64,000 bases of DNA from JAGSPQ01 sp038206395 (GTDB lineage Bacteria > Myxococcota > Myxococcia > Myxococcales > Myxococcaceae): NCBI GenBank assembly GCA_038206395.1, contig JBBRAX010000007.1, positions 129,380 through 193,379 on the forward strand. The letters run 5' to 3'. How positions within the stretch are numbered: the stretch's first letter is position 1; the number at the start of each line of letters is the position of its first letter. The notes beneath the pieces were generated by a model. The model searched no databases and was not told the origin of the DNA. It saw only the letters and a program-made list of their open reading frames with translations. Both the position numbers and the translations under genes were made by a program. This document shows positions 34,449-41,931 of this stretch, piece after piece.

Positions 34449-34964
34449 TTACTTGGCGGGAGCCGGCTTCGGCGCGTCCTGCTTGTGAAGCGCGCACGCG
34501 GCGACGGCCTTCGTCGGGTCGATCGAGTCGCTGCCTTCGGTGTGCTCGAGAATCTTGCGGCCGTTGCCGATCACGAAGGTGTGGCGCTGCGCCATGCTGA
34601 GCACGGGCATCTTCGCGTCAAAGAGCGCGACGAGCTTGCCGTCGGCATCAGCGACGAAGCTCTGCGGCGCCTTCAGCTCGGCGCGCCACTTCACCAGCGT
34701 CGGGCCGTCGTCCATCGAGACGGCGATGACGTTGCCCTTCAGCTTCTGCACTTCGGCAAAGCGATCGCGGTACGCCTGCATCTCTTTCGTGCAGCCGCCA
34801 GTGAAGGCCTTGGGGAAGAACGCGAGGATGACGGGCCCCTGCTCGACCAGCTTCGAGAGCGTGAGCTCCTTGCCGTCGATGTCTTTGACGGTGAAGTCGG
34901 GGGCAATGTCGCCCACCTTCGGGGTCGCAGCGAGAACGGCGGCAGTGAGCAGGGCAGAGAGCAT
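34449..34964 (-). CDS. Exported peroxiredoxin (AhpC/TSA, Bcp-like)
   Basis: The protein has 171 residues. The thioredoxin-fold active site reads FPKAFTGGCTKEM, with the peroxidatic Cys at 58 and the conserved Pro 51 and Thr 55. A short N-terminal hydrophobic segment (LSALLTAAVLAAT) suggests export. A C-terminal Lys/Pro-rich tail (KPAPAK) follows a second Cys at about 159. It probably reduces hydrogen peroxide or organic peroxides outside the cytoplasm. The gene converges with the anti-sigma gene across 9 bp and starts 19 bp beyond the end of the amidohydrolase. Confidence 0.9.
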   Translation of the reverse strand: MLSALLTAAVLAATPKVGDIAPDFTVKDIDGKELTLSKLVEQGPVILAFFPKAFTGGCTKEMQAYRDRFAEVQKLKGNVIAVSMDDGPTLVKWRAELKAPQSFVADADGKLVALFDAKMPVLSMAQRHTFVIGNGRKILEHTEGSDSIDPTKAVAACALHKQDAPKPAPAK

Positions 34965-34983
34965 GCCCGAAGCTCTAACACCG

Positions 34984-36252
34984 TCACTTCATCCGCGCCC
35001 AGACGGCCTTCGCCGACTCGCGGGCGTGCGCGGCCAGGTCATCGACCTTCACCGCCAGCACCTTGCGCGACCACAGACGCCACACCCCGTCGACCATCAC
35101 GGACTCGACGTGGCGAGAGGAAAGGCCGTGGATGAGGTGGGCGGCCAGCGTCGTCGCGTCCAGCGGCGTCGGCGGCCGATAGTCGAGGATGATCAGGTCG
35201 GCGATCGCCTTGGGTTGCAGCGGGCCGATGGGCGCGTCGAAGGCAGCGCTCGCGAGCCGGTGCCCGTTGGCGAGAAAGCGAAGAATGTCGATCGGCTGCC
35301 CCGCGTCGCGCGACTTGAGCCACGCCGCCTGCGCCTCGGCGAAGACATCGAGCGACATCGCGTCGGTGCCCAGACACCCGCGCACGCCGAACTTCCCGGC
35401 CGTCGCAGTGCCCGTCTGCGTGAACATGTTGCTGCGCGCCGCGTGCACCAGCCACGCGCCGGTGCTGAGCAGCGCGTTGAGGTCGTCCCAGGAAAGATGA
35501 ACGCCCTGCGCGAGAATCGTGCGCTCGCTGACGAGGCCGTGCTCGAGCAGGCGGGCCAGCGGAGATTTTTCGAACCGCTCGTGCGAGGTGCGTTCTTCGG
35601 CGGCGTCTTCGGCGAGCGCGAGGTGAAGAAAGGCTTTCGCGGCGTCGAGCACCCCCTTCACGCCCTCGAGCGCGTCGGAAGAGAGCGTCTCGAGGTCGGC
35701 GACGCCCACGGCTCCGCGGAAACGGCCGCGCGCGCGCTTCACGTAGTCGAGGCACTCTTCGAGCCCTTCTTCGCGGCCGATGGCGCCGAACCGGTCAGAC
35801 ACCTGGTAGCCCAGCACCGCGCGAAGGCCGACGCGGCCGAGCCCGTGCGCGACGCGAGACAGCGAGCCGGAAATCGATTGGGGCGACGCGTGGAGGTTGA
35901 AGACGGTGGTGACGCCAGACAGCAACCCTTCGACCGCTCCCATCGACGCGGCGGCCTCGACGTCGTCCGGGCCCAGCGCGCCCTCGAGCGCATGCAGCGC
36001 CTGGCTCTCGGCCCCGAAGCCCAGGCCTACCCTTTCCACGCCGCGCATCAGCGCGCCGTGCAGGTAGTGGTGCGCACTGACCAGGCCCGGCATCACCAGC
36101 TTGCCGTCGAGGTAGAGCACCTCGTCCGTGGGGTGCTCGTCGACCACCGGCCCACGCTGGACGATGTGCCCTTGTTCGATGCGGAGCGAGCCAACCTCGA
36201 CCGATGCGGGCTCGAGCTCGACCAGGGTTCCGGCTTTGAGCACGGTGGCCAA
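34984..36252 (-). CDS. Amidohydrolase-family protein with degenerate metal site
   Basis: The protein has 422 residues and resembles SsnA/TRZ-ATZ-type amidohydrolases (LVMPGLVSAHHYLHG, then GVTTVFNLHASP, LAQGVHLS, GTDAMSLDVFAEAQ). The first metal pair, normally HxH, reads HHY, so the second His is Tyr. The barrel-strand-5 ligand, normally H-x-x-E as in HVAED, reads ALAED. The strand-6 His and strand-8 Asp remain. Loss of two ligands suggests altered or lost hydrolysis. The start is TTG 36252 or GTG 36243; neither has a clear ribosome site. Confidence 0.82.
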   Translation of the reverse strand: MATVLKAGTLVELEPASVEVGSLRIEQGHIVQRGPVVDEHPTDEVLYLDGKLVMPGLVSAHHYLHGALMRGVERVGLGFGAESQALHALEGALGPDDVEAAASMGAVEGLLSGVTTVFNLHASPQSISGSLSRVAHGLGRVGLRAVLGYQVSDRFGAIGREEGLEECLDYVKRARGRFRGAVGVADLETLSSDALEGVKGVLDAAKAFLHLALAEDAAEERTSHERFEKSPLARLLEHGLVSERTILAQGVHLSWDDLNALLSTGAWLVHAARSNMFTQTGTATAGKFGVRGCLGTDAMSLDVFAEAQAAWLKSRDAGQPIDILRFLANGHRLASAAFDAPIGPLQPKAIADLIILDYRPPTPLDATTLAAHLIHGLSSRHVESVMVDGVWRLWSRKVLAVKVDDLAAHARESAKAVWARMK

Positions 36253-36391
36253 ACGGCCGCGGAAAATAGCAGCGCCCGTCGGCTCCTCGGTGTCCGACTT
36301 CCGGGCAGATCTGCGTTTTCGGTACGTTCGGTGTCGTGACAGGGGTTTTCAGGCGGCAACGCGCCATTACATCGTCCCAGTGACGGCCACA

Positions 36392-36408
36392 GTGGCACAC
36401 ACCTTGCC
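36392..36408 (+). promoter_or_regulatory. Sigma-54 promoter of the tandem protease genes
   Basis: GTGGCACACACCTTGCC matches the sigma-54 consensus TGGCAC-N5-TTGC with exactly ten bases between the GG and the GC. Transcription would start near 36419, about 23 bases before the ATG at 36442, which has GGGAG four bases ahead. The palindrome GCCACAGTGGC overlaps the -24 element and could be an operator. Confidence 0.7.
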
Positions 36409-36441
36409 TAGGGGCGCAGCGAAGTCCCCTCAGGGAGCACC

Positions 36442-37893
36442 ATGCGCACTGCACTCCTCGTCACCTGTTGCTGTCTCATCGGCTGTGGCCTGCCGCCTTC
36501 TGAAGACCCGAAAGACCTGGCTGAAGCGCAGCAGGAAATCGTCGGCGGCGCGACGGACACGGGAGACCCGGCGGTGGTCGCGCTGACGGTGCAGGGCCAG
36601 GAGTACTGCACAGGGACGCTCATCGGCCCGAAGACGGTGCTCACCGCCGCGCACTGCATCAACGTCTACGGCGCGTCGAGCCAGGTGAACTATTACGTGG
36701 CGTTCGGCACGTACGCGTCGCAGCCGTCGCAGCGGGTGAAGATCATCAGCCAGACGGCCGACCCGCAATACAACAAGGCCTCGGGCGACTCGCATGACTT
36801 CGGCATTCTGCAGCTGGCGACGCCGGTGACGAACGTGGCGCCGATCGAGATGAACGCGCTTGCGATGAACGCGACGCACGTGGGCCTGGCGATTCGCCAC
36901 GCGGGCTTCGGCATCACCAGCGGCAATGGCAGCGGCGGCGGCACGAAGCGCCAGGTCAGCTATACGGTGCGGCAGGTCTCCGAATTTCTGATCGAATCGG
37001 GCGCCAACGGCAAGCAGACCTGCAGCGGCGACTCGGGCGGGCCGGCGTTCATGGTCATGCCGGGCAACACGGTCGAGACGCTGGTCGGGGTGGTGAGCTT
37101 TGGCGACGAGGCGTGCACCCAGTTCGGCGCCGACGGCCGCATCGACGTGGTGCTGCCGTGGATCAAGTCGACGATGGCGGTGTGGGAAGCGGCGTCGTGC
37201 GGCCTCGACAACAAGTGCAAGGCGGGCTGCACGCCGATCGATCAGGATTGCGCGTGTGCGGCCGATGGCGCCTGCACGGCCGACTGCGTCGACCTGAAGA
37301 AGGACCCCGATTGCCCCGTCGCTTGCGTCGGCGGCAACACGTGCGCGACTGAAGCGTGCCCGCGCCCCGACCCCGACTGCATCCCCGAGGGCGGCACGTG
37401 TACCAACGCGTCCCAGTGCAAGGGCCAGGTGTGCATCAGCGACGATCAGCACCCGAACGTGAAGTACTGCAGCACCGCGTGCACGCCGTCGAACAACACC
37501 TGCATCACGGGCATGGAGTGCGCGCCCCAGCTGGTCTGCCTGCTGAAGCAGAAGCCTACGAAGGAGCCGGGCGACATCTGCACCGCCGCCGATTTCTGCA
37601 CCCACGGCGGCGTCTGCGCCGGCCCGGTCGCAGCGAACACCCAGCGCTGCGTCAGCGCCTGCATCGTGCAAGGCGACTGCGCGGCCGGCACCACCTGCGA
37701 AGGCGGAGCGGGCGGCCAGCGGTTCTGCCGCGCGCCCGAGTCGGTGCTGCGCTTCCAGGACATCGTCCTCGAGCGGGCGACCGCGGAAGGCAAGGCGGCG
37801 GCGACAGGCTGCGCGGCGACCGGCTTCAGCGACCTGTCGATCCTCACCGCGCTGCTCGGAGGGCTCTCGCTAATTCGTCGCCGCCGATCTTGA
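36442..37893 (+). CDS. Trypsin-fold (S1) serine protease with Cys-rich and MYXO-CTERM-like tail
   Basis: The protein has 483 residues. A signal ending LIGC suggests a lipoprotein or exported protein. The S1 protease domain opens IVGG at 33, after a short propeptide. Its triad is H71 (TAAHC), D119 (HDFGILQL) and S198 (CSGDSGGP). The residue at the S1-pocket base appears to be Gln192, so cleavage is probably not Arg/Lys-directed. A region of about 140 residues with paired cysteines follows, then a hydrophobic helix and an Arg cluster that resemble a MYXO-CTERM sorting signal. It heads a sigma-54-controlled pair with its paralogue 33 bp downstream. Confidence 0.9.
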   Translation: MRTALLVTCCCLIGCGLPPSEDPKDLAEAQQEIVGGATDTGDPAVVALTVQGQEYCTGTLIGPKTVLTAAHCINVYGASSQVNYYVAFGTYASQPSQRVKIISQTADPQYNKASGDSHDFGILQLATPVTNVAPIEMNALAMNATHVGLAIRHAGFGITSGNGSGGGTKRQVSYTVRQVSEFLIESGANGKQTCSGDSGGPAFMVMPGNTVETLVGVVSFGDEACTQFGADGRIDVVLPWIKSTMAVWEAASCGLDNKCKAGCTPIDQDCACAADGACTADCVDLKKDPDCPVACVGGNTCATEACPRPDPDCIPEGGTCTNASQCKGQVCISDDQHPNVKYCSTACTPSNNTCITGMECAPQLVCLLKQKPTKEPGDICTAADFCTHGGVCAGPVAANTQRCVSACIVQGDCAAGTTCEGGAGGQRFCRAPESVLRFQDIVLERATAEGKAAATGCAATGFSDLSILTALLGGLSLIRRRRS

Positions 37894-37926
37894 ATCGGCA
37901 GGCCGGTTCGAAAAAGGGAGGCCACG

Positions 37927-39342
37927 ATGGGAAGACGGGTCGGGTTGGCCGCCTGCGCTTTGCTGGTGGCCTGCGCTCCGTCTTCGTCCCCTGAAGCCAG
38001 CGCTGTGTCTCAAGGCATCGTCGGCGGCACTGTCGACCTCGGCGACCCGCAGGTCTTTCAGCTGCGCATCACCGGGGTGCCGACCGGCAGTGGCACCTGC
38101 AGCGCGACGTTGATCGGCGCCCGCACCCTTCTCACCGCCGCGCACTGCCTCGACCCGAAGCGCTTCGGCGCGACGTCGCTGACCTTTGCCGCCAGCAACG
38201 CGTCCGACACCTCGACGGCAACCGACTGGCGCGACGTCGCCGAGACGCGCATTCATCCCGGCTACAGCTCGGCGACGCAGGTGAACGATGTCGGGCTGGT
38301 CTTGCTGCAGACGGCGCCGGGCCTGACCCCGAAGGGCTGGAACCCGCTCACAGTCGCGACGTACGGCGGGAAGCCGCTTCGCGCGGTCGGCTATGGCAGC
38401 ACGGCCCCGTACGACGGCGGCACGAACGTGAAGCGCCAGGTCGACCTCACCTTCCGCCAGCTGACGAACGACGAAATCTGGATTGGGGATCAAGAGAGCA
38501 AAGGCATCTGCACCGGCGACTCGGGCGGGCCTTCGTTTCACACGTTCGTGGACGGCGTCGAAAGAGTCGTGGGCGTTCATTCCACTTCATCGCTGCCGGC
38601 GATGTGTCTCGACGGCGTCGACCAGCGCGTCGACTTTCACGCCGCCTTCATTCGCGCCTTCTTGATGGAGAAGGAAGCCGCGGCCTGCTGGGAAGACGGG
38701 CGCTGCGTGATGACGGGCTGCGCGGGTGTGGATGTGGACTGCGTCTGCGGCGCCGACGGGATGTGCACCGACAAGTGCCCGAGCCTCGCGATGGATCCCG
38801 ACTGCCCGGCCGACTGCATCGACAACGGCGTCTGCGCGGTGGGCACGTGTCCGAAGCCCGACGTCGACTGCGGCACCTTCACCGGCGCGTGCGCGAAGCC
38901 GCAAGACTGCCTGGCCAACCGCTGCGTGACCGACCCCCAGCACCCACGGCCGTACTGCAGCGCCAGCTGCGCCACGTCGTCGCAGTGCGATTCCACGATG
39001 GAGTGCGATGGCACCGGCACCTGCCGCTACAAGCAGCTGCCGACGGTGACAACCGGGGGCCCGTGCATGCTCGGCAAGTCGCGGTGCGAAGACGGAGCGA
39101 TGTGCGTCGCCCACCTCGGCCGGCCGCAAGGCACCTGCACGCCGATGTGCCTGACGGACTCCGACTGCGGCGACGACGGCCGGTGCGTGGGAGAGGAAGG
39201 CCAGCCGAAGTTCTGCAAGCTGCCGGTGACGGTGCCGCTGGCCAGGCTCGAAGGGCCGGTGGCCGTCGTGGGTTGTTCGTCGGTGCCCGGGCTCTTCACC
39301 CTGCTCGGGCTACTCGGCCTGCTTCGCCGCCGGCGCCGTTAG
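37927..39342 (+). CDS. Trypsin-fold (S1) serine protease, tandem paralogue
   Basis: The protein has 471 residues with the same order as its neighbour: signal peptide (LLVACAP), IVGG start at 31, triad H73 (TAAHC), D121 (NDVGLVLL) and S199 (CTGDSGGP), Cys-rich linker, and a C-terminal VVGCSS then LLGLLGLLRRRRR tail. The two arose by duplication and now differ in most surface residues. It lies 33 bp behind the first copy, so it probably shares the sigma-54 promoter. Its last 33 bases overlap the end of the convergent peptidase gene. Confidence 0.9.
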   Translation: MGRRVGLAACALLVACAPSSSPEASAVSQGIVGGTVDLGDPQVFQLRITGVPTGSGTCSATLIGARTLLTAAHCLDPKRFGATSLTFAASNASDTSTATDWRDVAETRIHPGYSSATQVNDVGLVLLQTAPGLTPKGWNPLTVATYGGKPLRAVGYGSTAPYDGGTNVKRQVDLTFRQLTNDEIWIGDQESKGICTGDSGGPSFHTFVDGVERVVGVHSTSSLPAMCLDGVDQRVDFHAAFIRAFLMEKEAAACWEDGRCVMTGCAGVDVDCVCGADGMCTDKCPSLAMDPDCPADCIDNGVCAVGTCPKPDVDCGTFTGACAKPQDCLANRCVTDPQHPRPYCSASCATSSQCDSTMECDGTGTCRYKQLPTVTTGGPCMLGKSRCEDGAMCVAHLGRPQGTCTPMCLTDSDCGDDGRCVGEEGQPKFCKLPVTVPLARLEGPVAVVGCSSVPGLFTLLGLLGLLRRRRR

Positions 39343-40242
39343 CGCGCGCCGCGTCGCAGCGAGCGCTGCGGTGTCGTCGAAGACCACCTTGCCGCGCTGC
39401 TTCGAGACGCCGAGCTTTGCCCACAGCGCCTCGAGGTTCGCAGGCTCACCCTTTTCCCCCAGCCGCGCGTGAAGGTTCTGCAGCACCTTCGTGCCGGTGG
39501 CCGCGTCGCCCAGCGACAGCAGCTGGTCGAGCGCGAGGTGCACCTTGCCGTCGCCGCCCTTCTCGAGGATTCCTTTCAGCGCGTCCTGCAGTGTCTTCTT
39601 CCCCTTGGTCTGCGCGCGTAGCTCGAGGTCGGCAAGCAGCCAGAAGCGCGCGCCACCCCAGTACGTGTTTCCCCACGACTGGGTATGGGCCATGCCCTTG
39701 TCGCTGGCTCCGTTCGGCATCCCATCGAGGAACTCGCCCCAGACGCGCTCGGGTGAAATCTGCCCGGCCTGCGCGCGAATGATCGGCTCGACGTAGGTGG
39801 CGAGGCCCTCTTCCAGGTACAGGTAACGGTCGTCGAGGTCGGCGAACCCGAGGTGCACCAGCTCGTGCGGCAATCGCCAGTCAGCGGCCATCGAGGCAGC
39901 CGTCGCGTCGCGGCCGACCTGGATGCGAATCGCCCGGCCGCCGTAGGTCATCCCGCCTGAGACGTGGCCGCGCATGCCGGTGAGCACGGTGAGGGTGGCC
40001 GACTCGCTGGGAAAGCGGCCGTAGTACGCGGCGGTCGCCTTTGCGGCTGCTTCGACCCACTCCCTCACTGCGTCCCGGCCCACGGGAAGGTCGCCGGCCG
40101 AGATGAGCAGACGAAGCCTCGCGCCGCCCACGTCGAGGTAGGTCTCGGCGAAAGGCAGCGCTCCATCGAAGCCGACAAAGCCCGGGGCTTTCGTCACCTG
40201 CGACCAACCAGAGAGGGCGACCGCCAGGGTCAGCGCGAGCAT
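39310..40242 (-). CDS. Exported gluzincin-type peptidase
   Basis: The protein has 310 residues with a signal peptide (MLALTLAVALSGW). The zinc site is HELVH (H126, E127, H130), and the third ligand lies 15 residues later in LEEGLATY (E145). This HExxH-then-EG(L) pattern is that of gluzincins such as M61 and M1-type enzymes. The helical C-terminal half is probably the substrate-side domain. It has no close operon partner except the two-component genes about 10 bp downstream. The tail overlaps the convergent trypsin gene by 33 bp. The substrate is unknown. Confidence 0.8.
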   Translation of the reverse strand: MLALTLAVALSGWSQVTKAPGFVGFDGALPFAETYLDVGGARLRLLISAGDLPVGRDAVREWVEAAAKATAAYYGRFPSESATLTVLTGMRGHVSGGMTYGGRAIRIQVGRDATAASMAADWRLPHELVHLGFADLDDRYLYLEEGLATYVEPIIRAQAGQISPERVWGEFLDGMPNGASDKGMAHTQSWGNTYWGGARFWLLADLELRAQTKGKKTLQDALKGILEKGGDGKVHLALDQLLSLGDAATGTKVLQNLHARLGEKGEPANLEALWAKLGVSKQRGKVVFDDTAALAATRRALTAPAAKQAE

Positions 40243-40251
40243 GGAAAAGGC

Positions 40252-40941
40252 TTAACGGCGGAACAGGTAACCGCGCCCGCGCAACGTCACGAAGTGCACC
40301 GGGTTCTCGGGGTCGGGCTCGAACAGGCGCCGCAGCCGCAAGATGAAGTTGTCGACGGTGCGGTCGGTGGGAAACGCGTCCATGCCCCACACTTCTTCGA
40401 GAATGTCGGTGCGCGAGAGGGCCTGGTTTTCGGCGCCGACGAAGAGCTCCATCAGCTTGAGCTCTTTGTCGCTCAGCGAGAGCTCGCCTTCGTTGGTCTG
40501 CGCCTGGCCGGTGTCGAAGCGGATCCAGAATTTTCCCAGGCCGAAGAGAGGGCGCCCCGTCAGCGTCGGCGCCTTTCGCGCGCGTCGCAACAGGGCCCGC
40601 ACCCGCGCGAGCAGCTCGGACACGTCGAAGGGCTTGGTGAGGTAGTCGTCGGCGCCCGCGTCGAGGCCCTTCACCTTCGAGGCGATGTCGTTGCGCGCGG
40701 TGAGCATCATGATCGGCACCGCGACGCCCTGCCCCCGCGCCTGCTTGATCAACGCAAACCCGTCGCCCTTCGGAATCATCGCGTCGACGATCGCCAGCGA
40801 GAACCCGGGCCGGGAAATCGCCGCGAGCCCCGCCGGGAAATCGCCCGCGATCTCGACCTCGTGCCCGACGTGGGTGAGGTTCATCGCCAAAAGCTGCGCC
40901 ACCAGCGGCTCGTCTTCCACCACGAGGATCCGATCAGCCAT
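40252..40941 (-). CDS. OmpR-family response regulator
   Basis: The protein has 229 residues. The receiver domain starts ILVVEDEPLVAQ, with the phospho-acceptor in LAIVDAMIPKG and the conserved Lys in YLTKPFD. The C-terminal winged helix ends TVDNFILRLRRLF and VHFVTLRGRGYLFRR, the OmpR/PhoB DNA-binding pattern. Its start overlaps the end of the kinase gene by 8 bp, so the two are coupled. It should activate or repress promoters after phosphorylation by that kinase. Confidence 0.95.
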   Translation of the reverse strand: MADRILVVEDEPLVAQLLAMNLTHVGHEVEIAGDFPAGLAAISRPGFSLAIVDAMIPKGDGFALIKQARGQGVAVPIMMLTARNDIASKVKGLDAGADDYLTKPFDVSELLARVRALLRRARKAPTLTGRPLFGLGKFWIRFDTGQAQTNEGELSLSDKELKLMELFVGAENQALSRTDILEEVWGMDAFPTDRTVDNFILRLRRLFEPDPENPVHFVTLRGRGYLFRR

Positions 40942-41926
40942 GGTGGCCCTCGGCCGTCGCGAGCGTCAGCGTGAAGGTGCTGCCCTTGCCTTCGCCTTCA
41001 GACTTCGCAGACAGCTCGCCACCCATCTGCCGGGCCAGCTGCCGAGAAAGAGAGAGCCCCAGGCCGCTGCCGTGGCTCACGGCGCCCTTCGCCGCGCGTG
41101 CGAAAGGGTCGAACAGCCGTTCGGAAAGTCCGGGGTCGAAGCCGAGGCCGAAGTCGCGCACCTCGAGCCGCCAGCGATCCGCGTCGACCGCGCTGTGCAG
41201 CTCGACCTTGCCGCCGCCGTACTTGCGCGCGTTGTCGAGCAGGTTCTCGAGGATGACGCGGAACGCATCGGGGTTCGCGTAGACCTTCGTCGCCGTGGAT
41301 GGCTGCACCGCGACGGCTTCGGCGCCGAACCCGTGGGCGCGGTGCGCGAGAACTTCGGCGACCATGCCTCCCGCGTCGTGCGCTTCGAGCGCGCCGCCTT
41401 CGGGCAAAGAGACCGCACGCTGGTAGGCAAGAATCGTCTCGGCGAGGTGCTCGAGGCGATCGCACTCGGCGATGCCGCTCTTCAGCAGCGGGGCGTGCTG
41501 GGTCGCAGGCACCGAGCCGAGCTGGAGGCTCTGCAGCAGCGCGCGCACGCCTGCGATCGGCGTCTTCAGCTCGTGGCTGGTGAACTGCAGCATCCTTTCC
41601 ATCCGGATGCGGGCCTCTTGCCGGCGGCGCGCGACGACGAACAGCACCAGCATGCAGAGAATCAGCGCGAGCACGAAGACGCCCGACTCGCCGGCGATCA
41701 TCAGCAGCAAGCGTTCGCCGCGCGCGTCCAGGGTCGAAAGCCCGTTCTTCAGCTCGAGTGGATCCTTCGTCGTCAGGGCGAGCAGGTCTTCCGACAACGC
41801 CTGTTCCTGCGCGATGAGGCGGCGGGCGAAGGTGCTCCACCAGGCGACCAGCGCCGCGATGATCGCGACCGCCGTCGAGAGCACCAGGTACTCGAGCCGG
41901 CGGGACATCCATCGGACGAGGCGCAT
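40934..41926 (-). CDS. Membrane sensor histidine kinase
   Basis: The protein has 330 residues with two membrane helices (about 13-30 and 78-98) enclosing a short periplasmic loop. The H-box is FTSHELKTPIAG, the N-box ILENLLDNARKYG, and the G-boxes are DFGLGFD and GSGLGLSL. It lacks an obvious HAMP or PAS, so the sensor is the 50-residue periplasmic loop. It lies between the hybrid protein gene (5 bp) and the response regulator (8-bp overlap), indicating one operon and probably one phosphorelay. Confidence 0.94.
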   Translation of the reverse strand: MRLVRWMSRRLEYLVLSTAVAIIAALVAWWSTFARRLIAQEQALSEDLLALTTKDPLELKNGLSTLDARGERLLLMIAGESGVFVLALILCMLVLFVVARRRQEARIRMERMLQFTSHELKTPIAGVRALLQSLQLGSVPATQHAPLLKSGIAECDRLEHLAETILAYQRAVSLPEGGALEAHDAGGMVAEVLAHRAHGFGAEAVAVQPSTATKVYANPDAFRVILENLLDNARKYGGGKVELHSAVDADRWRLEVRDFGLGFDPGLSERLFDPFARAAKGAVSHGSGLGLSLSRQLARQMGGELSAKSEGEGKGSTFTLTLATAEGHHG

Positions 41927-41931
41927 CTTCG

